DNA from: a virus
Length of the DNA stretch: 60,735 bases
Direction: 5' to 3' (one strand)
IMG/VR virus record: IMGVR_UViG_3300042384_000237
Coordinates: 1 to 60,735 of that record
Shown here: positions 22,912 to 31,650 of the stretch, one piece after another
How positions within the stretch are numbered: the first letter of the stretch is position 1
Layout: each line of letters opens with the position of its first letter
The notes under the pieces: model-generated
The model's input: the letters and a program-made list of their open reading frames with translations, nothing else
The model's database searches: none
Told to the model about the DNA's origin: nothing
Position numbers and translations under genes: made by a program

Positions 22912-23064
22912 TTAGTTAGATTTCATTGCGGCTAACATAGCCTGTACTTTTGCCATCATATCTTCTTGGCCATTATCCATAGCTTTGATGCTTTCATCAT
23001 GTGCAATTCTCATTGCTTCTAATTGTGCATCTACCTTTGCTTGTGCTTGTTCAATAGTGTTCAT
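22912..23064 (-). CDS. Small helical protein
   Basis: The 50-residue frame (MNTIEQAQAKVDAQLEAMR...) is one long Ala/Met-rich amphipathic helix, suited to a coiled coil. AAGG ribosome site; first gene after repeat R2b. Function unknown. Confidence 0.65.
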   Translation of the reverse strand: MNTIEQAQAKVDAQLEAMRIAHDESIKAMDNGQEDMMAKVQAMLAAMKSN

Positions 23065-23102
23065 TGTGATTTACCTTTATAATTAAATTAAGTTAATTGG
23101 GA

Positions 23103-23144
23103 GTACCTTATTTGTACTTCATATAAGATACCCCCTTTTCCGCG
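23103..23144 (-). promoter_or_regulatory. Intergenic repeat R2, copy b (candidate phage promoter)
   Basis: The minus strand contains GGGTATCTTATATGAAGTAC followed by AAATAAGG, ending 38 nt before the ATG at 23064. It begins just after the stop of the gene at 23146. Confidence 0.6.
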
Positions 23145-23145
23145 T

Positions 23146-23361
23146 TTATTTTCTACCCGAACTCAGCTTAGAGTCAAGCATATATTGTGCCATCTTGTTA
23201 TCGAAGTCGCTCAAATCTGGCGCCATATCTTCGTGTGTCTGCTTGATTAAAGCCAACTGATTAACCACACGAGTTTGTGCCACAAGCACATCATCATTAA
23301 TCTCTGTAATGATCTGTAGCCAGTGTAGATACTCTACATAGCTCTTTGTGTAAGGTTTCAT
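23146..23361 (-). CDS. Hypothetical helical protein
   Basis: The 71-residue protein starts at MKPYTKSYVE (CGGAG site, ATGA overlap with the previous stop). It is all-helical. No family recognised. Confidence 0.65.
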   Translation of the reverse strand: MKPYTKSYVEYLHWLQIITEINDDVLVAQTRVVNQLALIKQTHEDMAPDLSDFDNKMAQYMLDSKLSSGRK

Positions 23362-23519
23362 TTGTAACTCCGTTGCGATAACGGTTTCCAACCTTTAACT
23401 CTATTATATTCTTTTCTTTCGAGCAAAATATCACGAACGATTTGATAACCAAACGCCACCATAGCAAATAATATCGCATCTGCCGCCAACCCCAATCTCA
23501 CAAATTCTTCTGTACTCAT
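23358..23519 (-). CDS. Small single-helix membrane protein
   Basis: The 53-residue frame (MSTEEFVRLGLAADAILFAMVAFG...) has one membrane helix, then a basic cytoplasmic-type tail. It overlaps both neighbours (ATGA). No family recognised. Confidence 0.62.
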   Translation of the reverse strand: MSTEEFVRLGLAADAILFAMVAFGYQIVRDILLERKEYNRVKGWKPLSQRSYK

Positions 23520-23680
23520 TTGTATTCCCCTTCTTTAGGATAACATTCTGCATAATCTGCAGCTTTAATTTGTTTTAACATATGTGACACTGTCGAACAT
23601 TCTTCAATGGATCCAAACTCATAAGTATGAATCTTCGTCCCATTAGGTAAAAATAAAGCAAACACTAATATAAAGCTCAT
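23516..23680 (-). CDS. Small protein with hydrophobic N-terminus
   Basis: The 54-residue frame (MSFILVFALFLPNG...) begins with a signal-peptide-like hydrophobic stretch and has two cysteines in its mature part. It is coupled to both neighbours. Function unknown. Confidence 0.6.
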   Translation of the reverse strand: MSFILVFALFLPNGTKIHTYEFGSIEECSTVSHMLKQIKAADYAECYPKEGEYK

Positions 23681-23973
23681 TTCTTCCAATCTCCTTCTTG
23701 GTAAGACACAATCGGATCGACATAGAGTATCAGCTTATACCAATCTTTATCTAGATGAGGTCTCAAAGCACTCCACGAAGACGCGATCTGACCGCCCCAA
23801 TGAAAGGCATCCCAGTCATAAATAGTCTCCAAACCATCACGGCTTCTGGTATTAGCTGCATCTAAGAATTCAATGATTGTGTTGTAATCATCGGACTCTA
23901 ACTGATCGTATGGAACTAGCGCGTGTCTGCGAATTAAACTGTCTACTAATGTGTTAATTGTTAAATGTATCAT
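23677..23973 (-). CDS. Hypothetical protein
   Basis: The 98-residue protein starts at MIHLTINTLVD, whose ATG overlaps the previous stop; the longer frame is unlikely. It contains a Trp-rich centre (TIYDWDAFHWGGQIASSW). No family recognised. Confidence 0.65.
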   Translation of the reverse strand: MIHLTINTLVDSLIRRHALVPYDQLESDDYNTIIEFLDAANTRSRDGLETIYDWDAFHWGGQIASSWSALRPHLDKDWYKLILYVDPIVSYQEGDWKK

Positions 23974-24182
23974 GATCTTCCTACCCATAGTTCTTTGACA
24001 ACAGCGGCTAATTCTTCGGTTGTGTATACTCTTATGCACAATCCAGTGCCCCTTTTAACTACGAATGCCCTCATATTCTCAGGCATGGTGTTCACTATAT
24101 TAGTACTTAAAGCGTCTGCTGTTCCCCGGCCGCCTCTGAATTTACCCTGATCATCATAAAAATGAACTAAATACGTATTCAT
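23970..24182 (-). CDS. Hypothetical protein, first gene of the early-type block
   Basis: The 70-residue protein has an AAGGA site and follows repeat R2c by 18 nt. It opens with MNTYLVHFYDDQGKFRGGRG, a beta hairpin-like pattern. No family recognised. As the first gene after the regulatory gap it may be among the first expressed. Confidence 0.68.
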   Translation of the reverse strand: MNTYLVHFYDDQGKFRGGRGTADALSTNIVNTMPENMRAFVVKRGTGLCIRVYTTEELAAVVKELWVGRS

Positions 24183-24200
24183 GGTGTTTCCTTAAATTGT

Positions 24201-24245
24201 GAGATACCCTTATTGGTACTTCATATAAGATACCCTCTTTCCCGC
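24201..24245 (-). promoter_or_regulatory. Intergenic repeat R2, copy c (candidate early promoter)
   Basis: The minus strand contains GGGTATCTTATATGAAGTAC followed by CAATAAGGG, 18 nt before the ATG at 24182. A 6-bp hairpin (AATCCT/AGGATT at 24246-24265) lies immediately upstream, then R3. It heads the early-type gene block that includes the RNA polymerase. Confidence 0.62.
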
Positions 24246-24264
24246 AATCCTCTTTAGATAGGAT

Positions 24265-24301
24265 TATTAGAGAGGGGATAAAGAGAGGGACTAACTACTA
24301 A
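24265..24301 (-). repeat. Intergenic repeat R3, copy a
   Basis: The minus strand reads TTAGTAGTTAGTCCCTCTC then TTTATCCCCTCTCT, 33 nt identical to the copy at 52231-52266. It contains two direct CCCTCTC units. It is followed by the AATCCT/AGGATT hairpin and R2c. Together with R1 copy 3 it forms a composite module of about 95 bp. Confidence 0.75.
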
Positions 24302-24342
24302 CGACTATAGCTTAGGGGTTAATTGGGGGGGGGAGGTCGGAA

Positions 24343-24358
24343 GGGTTAATTCAACGGG
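24343..24358 (-). repeat. Intergenic repeat R1, copy 3
   Basis: The minus strand reads CCCGTTGAATTAACCC, one base different from the other copies. It is followed by a C-rich tract and R3a, in the same order as at 52231-52309. Confidence 0.7.
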
Positions 24359-24359
24359 T

Positions 24360-24606
24360 TCAGACTCAGCCGTTTCACCGTGAGCCAGATTTTCACCGAC
24401 AGTCACCATTGTGGAACCAGAAACCGGGGTACACGGCATTTTTAGCGGTGCCTGACCCGACAGTGATGCCCCACTTTTCCGTGCCGCAGAGTGCCAGATT
24501 TGACCCCGTCCCGCAGCCCACGAACGGCGAGGACTCCCGGAATCTCTCCAGAAACATACCCACACGCCACGCAAAATCTGACCCATTACTCTCGTATGGC
24601 CTGCGT
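24360..24606 (-). other. GC-rich segment in the 459-nt gap 24183-24641
   Basis: This stretch is far richer in GC than the rest of the window. Two overlapping minus-strand frames cross it, but neither has a convincing start or protein-like composition. It begins right after the holin-region terminator and ends at R1 copy 3. Short inverted repeats are scattered through it, but I could not fold one convincing structure. It may be a non-coding RNA, a packaging or replication site, or imported DNA. Confidence 0.4.
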
Positions 24607-24636
24607 AAAAAACGCCCCAACATTGCTGTCAGGGCG
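24607..24636 (-). terminator. Rho-independent terminator of the late operon
   Basis: CGCCC pairs with GGGCG around a TGACAGCAATGTTGG-type loop and is followed by TTTTTTACG, 5 nt after the stop of the holin-like gene. It closes the structural gene block. Confidence 0.88.
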
Positions 24637-24641
24637 GTATA

Positions 24642-24824
24642 CTACTGTGGATCTTTGGATGTGATACTACCGCCGCCCAAAACGGCAACTGATAACGCGA
24701 GTAAGCTATCCATTTCTTCGGGTGTCAATACCAACACTTTAAATGAACTTAAAATAGCTAATGTAGCTGAGATGATACCGAACCATGTAGATGGCTCTTT
24801 TAATCTGGATGTGATATAACTCAT
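24642..24824 (-). CDS. Holin-like small membrane protein
   Basis: The 60-residue protein opens with a polar segment (MSYITSRLKEPSTWFGI), typical of small phage holin-like or lysis-associated proteins. It has two hydrophobic stretches (about 14-30 and 42-56) separated by TPEEMD. It is coupled to the gene upstream and is the last gene before the late terminator. The holin call rests on size, topology and the KEPSTW motif; the endolysin is far away at 59957. Confidence 0.6.
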   Translation of the reverse strand: MSYITSRLKEPSTWFGIISATLAILSSFKVLVLTPEEMDSLLALSVAVLGGGSITSKDPQ

Positions 24825-25009
24825 AATAGAATAACTCCTGGGTTTTCTGGATATTTAAAAAATGATGGTCCGGGTGCTAATACATATTTAATTTCCGGAT
24901 TGGGATCTTTGATTTCGAAATTTGCAATATTAGGAGGCTCTTCTGAAACACCATCCCATTCTTGAATGAACTGCCCACCCACTCCGTCTGTGAAATATAA
25001 TTTATACAT
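24821..25009 (-). CDS. Small virion-region protein
   Basis: The 62-residue protein starts at MYKLYFTDGV with an AAGGA site; the upstream extension overlaps the fibre gene and is rejected. The motif KYVLAPGPSFFKYPENPGV is Pro/aromatic rich. It may be a fibre accessory protein. No family recognised. Confidence 0.6.
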   Translation of the reverse strand: MYKLYFTDGVGGQFIQEWDGVSEEPPNIANFEIKDPNPEIKYVLAPGPSFFKYPENPGVILL

Positions 25010-25017
25010 AATTTTCC

Positions 25018-27354
25018 TTATGTTATTGAGAATGATAAAGTACCACCACCAGTACCATAGGCACGGACATAAATCGTAACCTGTTGACCGGCTGTCCAAT
25101 TTTTCCCTACTTGTTCACCGTTACCGGGTTGGTTGTCAGAATCCACTTGTGTCGCAAATCCATCAAATGAAACTTGACTGTCAAATCCTGTAGCTGTAAT
25201 TGTATACTGCCGAGTAACAGGTGCAGTATATGAATAAGTATACCAATTAGAGTTTGTGATACCGCTCGCTGATGTAGAGATAGGCGTGAATGTAGCCGCC
25301 GCTGCATTAGTCGTAACACTGAACGTAGTTGTAGCACCTGTGCCTCCAGCATTAACTGCATAAGCGCTGTATGATTGTGTGCTACTCGGAGATTTTCCGG
25401 AAACCTGGAATACACCATTCGGTGTAGAGCCTAGACTTGTAAATCCACCTCCAGTCGTTTCGTTCAGATAATAATAAGTCGCAGTTGCGGCACTCAATGT
25501 AATCGTATACGTATTGGCTGTTTTATTAGATATGGCGTACGATGGTGCAGCTGGAACTGCTACTGCGGGAGCAGGTGTGTCCACAACAAGGTCGGAAGAC
25601 CAAGATAAGGAAGTACCACTGGCGTTACCTGCGTAACCTCTAAATATATAATGTCCTGGATATGCAATACCTATTCCTGAGAACACACCAGTACTATTAG
25701 AGCTGTATAATGTATTCACACCATTTGAAGCTTGATAATATAAGTAATAAGTAGAAGGTTCTCCGCCCGAGCCTTTAGTAAGGGTGATTGTAACACTGGT
25801 AGACGTCAGACTAGAAGCCGCCAAAGTCACGGTACCCGGAAGCGGTATGGCCGGAGTTATTCTTAATATATTAGAATAAGTTCCACTAGTCCCTGCGGCA
25901 TTACCCGCGTAACTACGGAAATCATAATAATTTGGGTAAGCAATACCTATATTAGTGAATACGCCTGTAGCGTTATTTTGGAATGCAATCCATGAACTTC
26001 CATTACTATATTGCAAATAATACATAGATGGCTCGCCACCCGAGCCTTTGGTCACTGTAATATCCACACTTGTATATGTTAGATTTGAGTAACTATTTGT
26101 GGTTTGTCCTGGATTTGTCAAGACTGTAACAGTCACCGCCGGTGATGTCGCGCTCGCAGAGCTGGTCTCAGCAGGTGATTTTGCAACTACAGTTAATGCA
26201 TAATTGCCCGCAGTAGCAACTGAAGTCGTGAACGAGGTAGATGTTTGATTAGTTGTACTACCGTTGAACGTAACATCATAATTAGTTGCGAGTGGAACAG
26301 CACCCCATGTAAATGATGCAGTATTCATACCACCGCTTGCGCTTGTGAAGACAGGTGTGGCCAGTGTAATTGCTGCTCTGTAAGCTCTAATAGTATAAGT
26401 CCCGGAAGAATTATGGCTAAGACTTTGAGCGTATACAATATATGTAGTACCAACCGTAGGCGTAAATGTGAGCAACGAATTTAAATTACCAGCGCCATCA
26501 TCATCAGCCGAAATATATGTACCATCCTGTTTATAAAGATATAGATACGGATCTAATGAAGTGCCATCTCTCACCATTGTTATGTAATGTGTTACGCCAT
26601 ATCCGGGTGTGAAAGAATAGAAATTAGTCGTGGCATTAGTATTTATATTGCCTGCTATGGCTGCGGCACCTATCGTCAATGCTGTTGCAGTTTGAGCCAC
26701 GCCAATAATGCTTGTACTTACAGGACTATAACCTGATTGGGCAGCAGTCAAATCGAAAGTATGAGCACCCGAGATTCCTGAATACGTTACGGGACTCGTA
26801 ACATTTACTTTTGTGTTGCCATCTATTGCACCTGTGTATGTAACGCCCGATGCAGCGGTCCAACTGAATGTAATTGCATTAAATCCACCTGTTGCTGTTA
26901 ACCCTGCTGGTACAGCCAATTGCGAGAATGATGTTCCACTGACGGGACTACTGACAGGGGAGTTTGCATAACCCGTGGCTGTAGCATAAACTACCATTGA
27001 AACCGAAGTGGCGTATGTAACGGCTTTGTTAACAGTAGTTGATGCGCCCGAGGCTAGTGAAACAGAAGTATAGCTTGTTCCGCTATTCGTACTATAGTAG
27101 GCGGTCACAGCAAAGGAACTGTTATTAGTTATTACAAATCTAACATTTAAGTGTTCTCCGTATGCAACTATACTCGGAATAGAAACGCCTCTAGATTTGC
27201 CCCATCCATCACTCATTGATATTGTACCTGATGCTTTTCCAAATAAAGCTCTAACAGCCGTATCATTCATACTGATAGTAATATTACTTGTAAAGCTTAA
27301 TTCAGTATTAACTTGCGATAATGAGATACTATTTGGAGAGACGGGTAATGTCAT
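25018..27354 (-). CDS. Tail/virion surface protein with FN3- or Ig-like repeats
   Basis: The 778-residue protein opens with a phage tail N-terminal segment (LSQVNTELSF...ISMNDTAVRALFGKASGTISMSDGWGKS) and continues with many beta-sandwich repeats of about 85-100 residues. Two are near-identical (VTKGSGGEPSMYYLQYSNG and LTKGSGGEPSTYYLYYQA, residues about 430-600). A pre-peptidase-type domain is seen near 230-330 (YSFTPGYGVTHYI...DPYLYLY). Thr/Ser richness is typical of adhesive surface proteins. It probably binds host or cell-surface glycan. It overlaps the S74 fibre gene by 26 nt. Confidence 0.82.
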   Translation of the reverse strand: MTLPVSPNSISLSQVNTELSFTSNITISMNDTAVRALFGKASGTISMSDGWGKSRGVSIPSIVAYGEHLNVRFVITNNSSFAVTAYYSTNSGTSYTSVSLASGASTTVNKAVTYATSVSMVVYATATGYANSPVSSPVSGTSFSQLAVPAGLTATGGFNAITFSWTAASGVTYTGAIDGNTKVNVTSPVTYSGISGAHTFDLTAAQSGYSPVSTSIIGVAQTATALTIGAAAIAGNINTNATTNFYSFTPGYGVTHYITMVRDGTSLDPYLYLYKQDGTYISADDDGAGNLNSLLTFTPTVGTTYIVYAQSLSHNSSGTYTIRAYRAAITLATPVFTSASGGMNTASFTWGAVPLATNYDVTFNGSTTNQTSTSFTTSVATAGNYALTVVAKSPAETSSASATSPAVTVTVLTNPGQTTNSYSNLTYTSVDITVTKGSGGEPSMYYLQYSNGSSWIAFQNNATGVFTNIGIAYPNYYDFRSYAGNAAGTSGTYSNILRITPAIPLPGTVTLAASSLTSTSVTITLTKGSGGEPSTYYLYYQASNGVNTLYSSNSTGVFSGIGIAYPGHYIFRGYAGNASGTSLSWSSDLVVDTPAPAVAVPAAPSYAISNKTANTYTITLSAATATYYYLNETTGGGFTSLGSTPNGVFQVSGKSPSSTQSYSAYAVNAGGTGATTTFSVTTNAAAATFTPISTSASGITNSNWYTYSYTAPVTRQYTITATGFDSQVSFDGFATQVDSDNQPGNGEQVGKNWTAGQQVTIYVRAYGTGGGTLSFSIT

Positions 27355-29467
27355 TTCGTAACTCCTCTATTTGAACTTGTTGTTCTTTAATAGCTTCAAT
27401 TAATAATGGAATGATTTTTACATAATTGACTGCTAATACGCCATCTGATCTTTCAAGCACTGCTTCCGGTAATACTGCCTCTATTTCCTGAGCAATAACA
27501 CCTACATCATGTTCTTTGAATAAATCTTTATCTTGCTTATCATAATATGATTTGATCCATTTAAATGTATTGCCGGATAGCTTTTGTAATTTAGATAAGG
27601 CATTCTGAATAGGTTTAATATCTTCTTTAATGCGTTTATCTGAACCATCATAAGCTGTTATATTACCTGAAACAGAAATACTGCCTGTCAACTTGAAATC
27701 ACCGATAGCTTGTATTGCGTATGTGCTGTTAAAAAATAATAATTCGAGCGAGTTAAATGAAAATAAGCACTTAGCGCCTGTAGTCTTTATGGCATAATTT
27801 ACATCGCATAAAACAACGTCTCTTTGAGAAGTGCTAGTGTAATATGTAAACTTACCCGCTCCTACAGAATTGGGCGGGTCATTATGGTCATAAGTTAATG
27901 TGGCATCAACGTAACCTCCACCAGGTACTGTCATATAACTTGACACACCCATTCGCGCATTGACTGTTCCGTCACCTGTACCTGAATATCTTCCAAAAGT
28001 TCCTAGAGTTACTTCCAAACCTCCATCTAACCCCAGACTATTACTAAAACGAGAACCCGTTGTAAGTGCGGTTATCCATTGGCCGTTAGGGAATACTGTA
28101 CTTACTGGCGGAAGCAACACATCTAGACCTATGCTCTTTGTGTTAGTTCTTGATATAGACGTAGACGCTGCAAGGTTAGCATAGAATAGAGATTCCCAGC
28201 TACCCTCTCCTGTATCACCCATCGAAGTTACAATACCGTTCAGTAAGCTGGCATTAGCACTATATGTTCTAAATTCATTTGAATTAGCTTCATTAATAGA
28301 TAGTCTTTGTCCGGATGTCGTATTAGAATATAAGCTACCTGTTTTAAGAGTAAATGCATCTAACGTATCTACTTTGAAATAACTAAGGTATGGTGTCCCC
28401 CAAGTAATATAACCCGAAATAGCATTCTTGATGCCATCACATTGATACTGCTTATACCCCGGAGTAACACTTTGAGTCGTTGTGTACCATGTAGCTGGAG
28501 GGTATGTTGTTCCGTTGTCGGGTGCACCAAGATCCGCTGTACTTGTGGTGACTACCCTATATATTCTTACAGACGAGTCGCCTGTATCTCCTTTTATACT
28601 TACACCGTCAACGCCTTTCTCACCTTTTATCTTTACTATATTAGTTGTATTTGTTCCATCTTTATTTATAGTTGTGCGAAGATATACATCATTAGTAGTT
28701 GCAACATCATGCCAGCTTGAGCTATCTACACTAAATTCAAATTTAGTTGTGGTGTTGGACGTCAACTGTGTTGGTGTTGACCAAGCCGATTCTTGGTTAT
28801 CACTAGTGAATTTCCTGACTGACATCCAAACAGGATAATTATTTGTATCATTGGCAGGTATCCCATCAGCCCAGCCTGAAGGCACAGGAGCGCTAAATGT
28901 ACCGCCTGTAGGCGCAGTAGGTTGTGTTTGATATCTTTTGAACACATTGCTCACAAACGCTAATGAAGGCGCTTGAGAATAAGGGATTACAATCGTATCC
29001 GTCACTCTAAGGTTAGTTCCATTAGTTACATATACAGTCACAGTTAATTCATTGTCAAATGTATTTATTGTCAATGAATTGCCGGTTTGGGTTTTAATAA
29101 CGCCATTAACAATCCATTTGTGAACGCCTGCAGTGACACTTGTAGTAAAAGTTATTGTAGTTGGTGCTAATACACCGGCTTCGTCTTTGACAAGTTCAGA
29201 AGCACTTGCTGTAATAATTGATGATTTTGTTTCAGTTAAATATACTGAATCGCTTTCAGTTATATCTGAGTACTCTCCATTGGCTCTATACCCTCGTACT
29301 GCAAATACAGTATTTTGCAAAGGTAAGTCAGGAATATCATAACTAGTCGTCTTAATATCCGATGCTAATAATTCATAGTAAACTTCTGTTGGTGTATATT
29401 TTAAATAGTAGACACTATACGAAACAATCGTACTATCTACATTTGACCATCTTAACGTACCTAACAT
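27329..29467 (-). CDS. Tail fibre with S74 intramolecular chaperone
   Basis: The 712-residue protein starts with FN3-like sequence, has a collagen-like short stretch (IKGEKGVDGVSIKGDTGD near 290), a long beta-rich fibre body, and a C-terminal peptidase S74 domain of about 110 residues (SDKRIKEDIKPI..., HDVGVIAQEIEAVLPEAV...). Ser in SDKR is the expected self-cleavage position. The chaperone folds the trimeric fibre and is then released. The final coiled coil (IKEQQVQIEELRNDITRL) fits trimerisation. It acts in host recognition at the tail tip. Confidence 0.9.
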   Translation of the reverse strand: MLGTLRWSNVDSTIVSYSVYYLKYTPTEVYYELLASDIKTTSYDIPDLPLQNTVFAVRGYRANGEYSDITESDSVYLTETKSSIITASASELVKDEAGVLAPTTITFTTSVTAGVHKWIVNGVIKTQTGNSLTINTFDNELTVTVYVTNGTNLRVTDTIVIPYSQAPSLAFVSNVFKRYQTQPTAPTGGTFSAPVPSGWADGIPANDTNNYPVWMSVRKFTSDNQESAWSTPTQLTSNTTTKFEFSVDSSSWHDVATTNDVYLRTTINKDGTNTTNIVKIKGEKGVDGVSIKGDTGDSSVRIYRVVTTSTADLGAPDNGTTYPPATWYTTTQSVTPGYKQYQCDGIKNAISGYITWGTPYLSYFKVDTLDAFTLKTGSLYSNTTSGQRLSINEANSNEFRTYSANASLLNGIVTSMGDTGEGSWESLFYANLAASTSISRTNTKSIGLDVLLPPVSTVFPNGQWITALTTGSRFSNSLGLDGGLEVTLGTFGRYSGTGDGTVNARMGVSSYMTVPGGGYVDATLTYDHNDPPNSVGAGKFTYYTSTSQRDVVLCDVNYAIKTTGAKCLFSFNSLELLFFNSTYAIQAIGDFKLTGSISVSGNITAYDGSDKRIKEDIKPIQNALSKLQKLSGNTFKWIKSYYDKQDKDLFKEHDVGVIAQEIEAVLPEAVLERSDGVLAVNYVKIIPLLIEAIKEQQVQIEELRNDITRLSK

Positions 29468-31650
29468 TAAATACCTCCCGCTAATGTAAATACTGGTTTC
29501 CCTGGTGCAATAGGCATTACGCTTGTCACAGGCAAGTTGACAGTTGATGCAAGAAATTCATCAATACTTGTATTCATAATAGGCGCATACACTGCACTGA
29601 CTTTGCAGATATTATTCAAATCTAAATCGACTTGTAGTATTCTCAAGCGTAAGGGCGCAGTAGTATTCAATGTATCACTATCAAGTGTTATAATATCACC
29701 TGGTTCTAATAAATTATTTTTAGCAATATAACTAAATGTTATGGCAAAAGTACTTCTACTCTTCTCCACTGTGTATTTGGCCAGTAGTGCAGCTTGGTAA
29801 TAATTTGTGATACCAGAAGAATTTACTTCTGTTGAAGACAGTATCTGACCGTCTGCCGCTAACAAACTATTATACATACCTGTGTTAGTGGGTACGGCTA
29901 GGAAGTCACTATAAGTCTGATCAGTGGTGGTCCAAATCTGAACTCCACTATTCTGCTTAACTAACACACCCGCGATACCTTTGCTTGCGGCACCCGTAAT
30001 ATTTAATGTAATTGAATACCTACCAGAAGTTAAATTTACAGCTGTTGATGGGTTGTATAAGAAATTACTGGCACGACTATTTATCAACTGTATATTTGTT
30101 TCCAAATTAGTTAATATAATATCAAAAGCGGAACCTCCGGCAGCAACTTTTAAGAAGTAATTACCAGCATTCGCAGCTGTTATATATAATTTAAAAGTGA
30201 AAATATACCCGGCGGATTCGCCTGACCATATAGCATAATTATTCAATAGAGTAGGTCCAACATTGGCACCATTATTTTCATCACCCCAGTTTGTCTTTGT
30301 CGATCTACTGTATGTAAACGGACCTACACCTCTGTATGGCGCAGAATCAGTTATCTTGGGCGGCCATGAAACTTTCTCTTCGGCAAATTCTGATGATTCA
30401 TTTTTAAAAGTAACTGTACAGTAATTATATTTACTTGAAGATGGTGTATAAGTTCTTTCTATTTCTTGTGATAAGATTAAATCTTCATCAGTAATTGTAA
30501 GACCTGTAGTATTGTCCATTAGTAACTTATACTTACCGCCTGACCATATTAAAGAAGCTTCAGGCATAGATAACAGAATTGATTTGATATTTTCTGAGAT
30601 AGATTTAGAAGTATCCAAAACAATATTACATTCGTATTTCTTTAGTGGAGCAGTATTAGATGGCGGGGTCACGCCTGTCGAAGTGGGGTTGTAAAACTTA
30701 CCTGTACGCGCGTACTTAACTTTATCCCCTGTTGCAATAACAACATCACAACTTTCAGCAGTGTTTTTAAAAGATAGTAAATCGATCATATCTTCTGTTA
30801 TACGAAGAGAATTATCAATAGTGCCAACATCTAATAAATAGTCTAACAAAACCCATGCAGGATTGTTTGAATACTCACGTGTCGAAAGTAATGTGGTATT
30901 CGCTGTGTTTAAAGCTGTACGTATCTTCTTCCCTTCAATCATAAATTTAATATCGGGGACTTTGGAGAATTGTGGATTTACGGCGTCTATTTTAAATACG
31001 CAGGAAGCGTAAGCTATCCCTGTAAATAATGCCGTATTCCTACTTGGCTGATTTTGAGACATTACTGTATCAGCACCGCCATTCATATGTGTGTCTATTC
31101 TTAGAGCTGCTTGTGTAGATCTATTTACATCCCACTTCTTATACTCATGGTTGCCTAAGGCTGGTGAAGATAAGTATTGGTCATCAACAATACATTCAAT
31201 AACGCGATTAATTTCGCCTTTAGCGATCGTATATTGAGCATATAATAAATCAGAGGAATCAGTAGCAGGATACGTGTGGTCCAACTTCAAAGCCGTCTGA
31301 GCCGGGATTATTAAAGTCTGCTGTATCAGCGGTGCCGTAGCGTCCACTGGATCTTGTTTAGTAATTATAATACTAGATTCCGGTATGGCTGATGGACCGG
31401 CATGGAACTCCTGCTGACCGTTGGCTGAACCGCTGGTCATATTAAATTTCTTGTTCGTATCAGCAAAGACCAACTGCCCATTTACCAAACCTCTCCCGTA
31501 TACTACAGGTAGATACCCCGTGCTTGTTTTTAATTCTGTTCGTATTCCTGTTGTAGATATATTTTCAGGTGTGTCGGGTTTATTGAACTCTTCCCATATT
31601 GCCCACCCTACTAAACCTACCTTTACAATATCGGATAATGTTATACTCAT
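29467..31650 (-). CDS. Tail tip / central fibre protein (gpJ-like)
   Basis: The 727-residue protein has the early ITLSDIVKVGLVGWAIW helix, then RTELKTSTGYLPVVYGRGLVNGQLVF, and central motifs such as SLIWSGGKYKLLMDN and ISYIAKNNLLEPGDIITL. These occur in the phage tail tip and host-specificity proteins of siphoviruses. An extra jelly-roll-like insert (about 430-560) probably binds carbohydrate. Its start overlaps the stop of the previous gene. It forms the cell-contacting tip. Confidence 0.8.
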   Translation of the reverse strand: MSITLSDIVKVGLVGWAIWEEFNKPDTPENISTTGIRTELKTSTGYLPVVYGRGLVNGQLVFADTNKKFNMTSGSANGQQEFHAGPSAIPESSIIITKQDPVDATAPLIQQTLIIPAQTALKLDHTYPATDSSDLLYAQYTIAKGEINRVIECIVDDQYLSSPALGNHEYKKWDVNRSTQAALRIDTHMNGGADTVMSQNQPSRNTALFTGIAYASCVFKIDAVNPQFSKVPDIKFMIEGKKIRTALNTANTTLLSTREYSNNPAWVLLDYLLDVGTIDNSLRITEDMIDLLSFKNTAESCDVVIATGDKVKYARTGKFYNPTSTGVTPPSNTAPLKKYECNIVLDTSKSISENIKSILLSMPEASLIWSGGKYKLLMDNTTGLTITDEDLILSQEIERTYTPSSSKYNYCTVTFKNESSEFAEEKVSWPPKITDSAPYRGVGPFTYSRSTKTNWGDENNGANVGPTLLNNYAIWSGESAGYIFTFKLYITAANAGNYFLKVAAGGSAFDIILTNLETNIQLINSRASNFLYNPSTAVNLTSGRYSITLNITGAASKGIAGVLVKQNSGVQIWTTTDQTYSDFLAVPTNTGMYNSLLAADGQILSSTEVNSSGITNYYQAALLAKYTVEKSRSTFAITFSYIAKNNLLEPGDIITLDSDTLNTTAPLRLRILQVDLDLNNICKVSAVYAPIMNTSIDEFLASTVNLPVTSVMPIAPGKPVFTLAGGI

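Noticed and set aside
24305-24623. Two overlapping minus-strand frames in the GC-rich gap
   Set aside because: No suitable starts, composition unlike the phage proteins, and one frame runs through R1 and the C tract; treated as non-coding.
30480-30505. CTGATGA on the minus strand inside the gpJ-like gene
   Set aside because: No stem II or GAAA follows; it is ordinary coding sequence.
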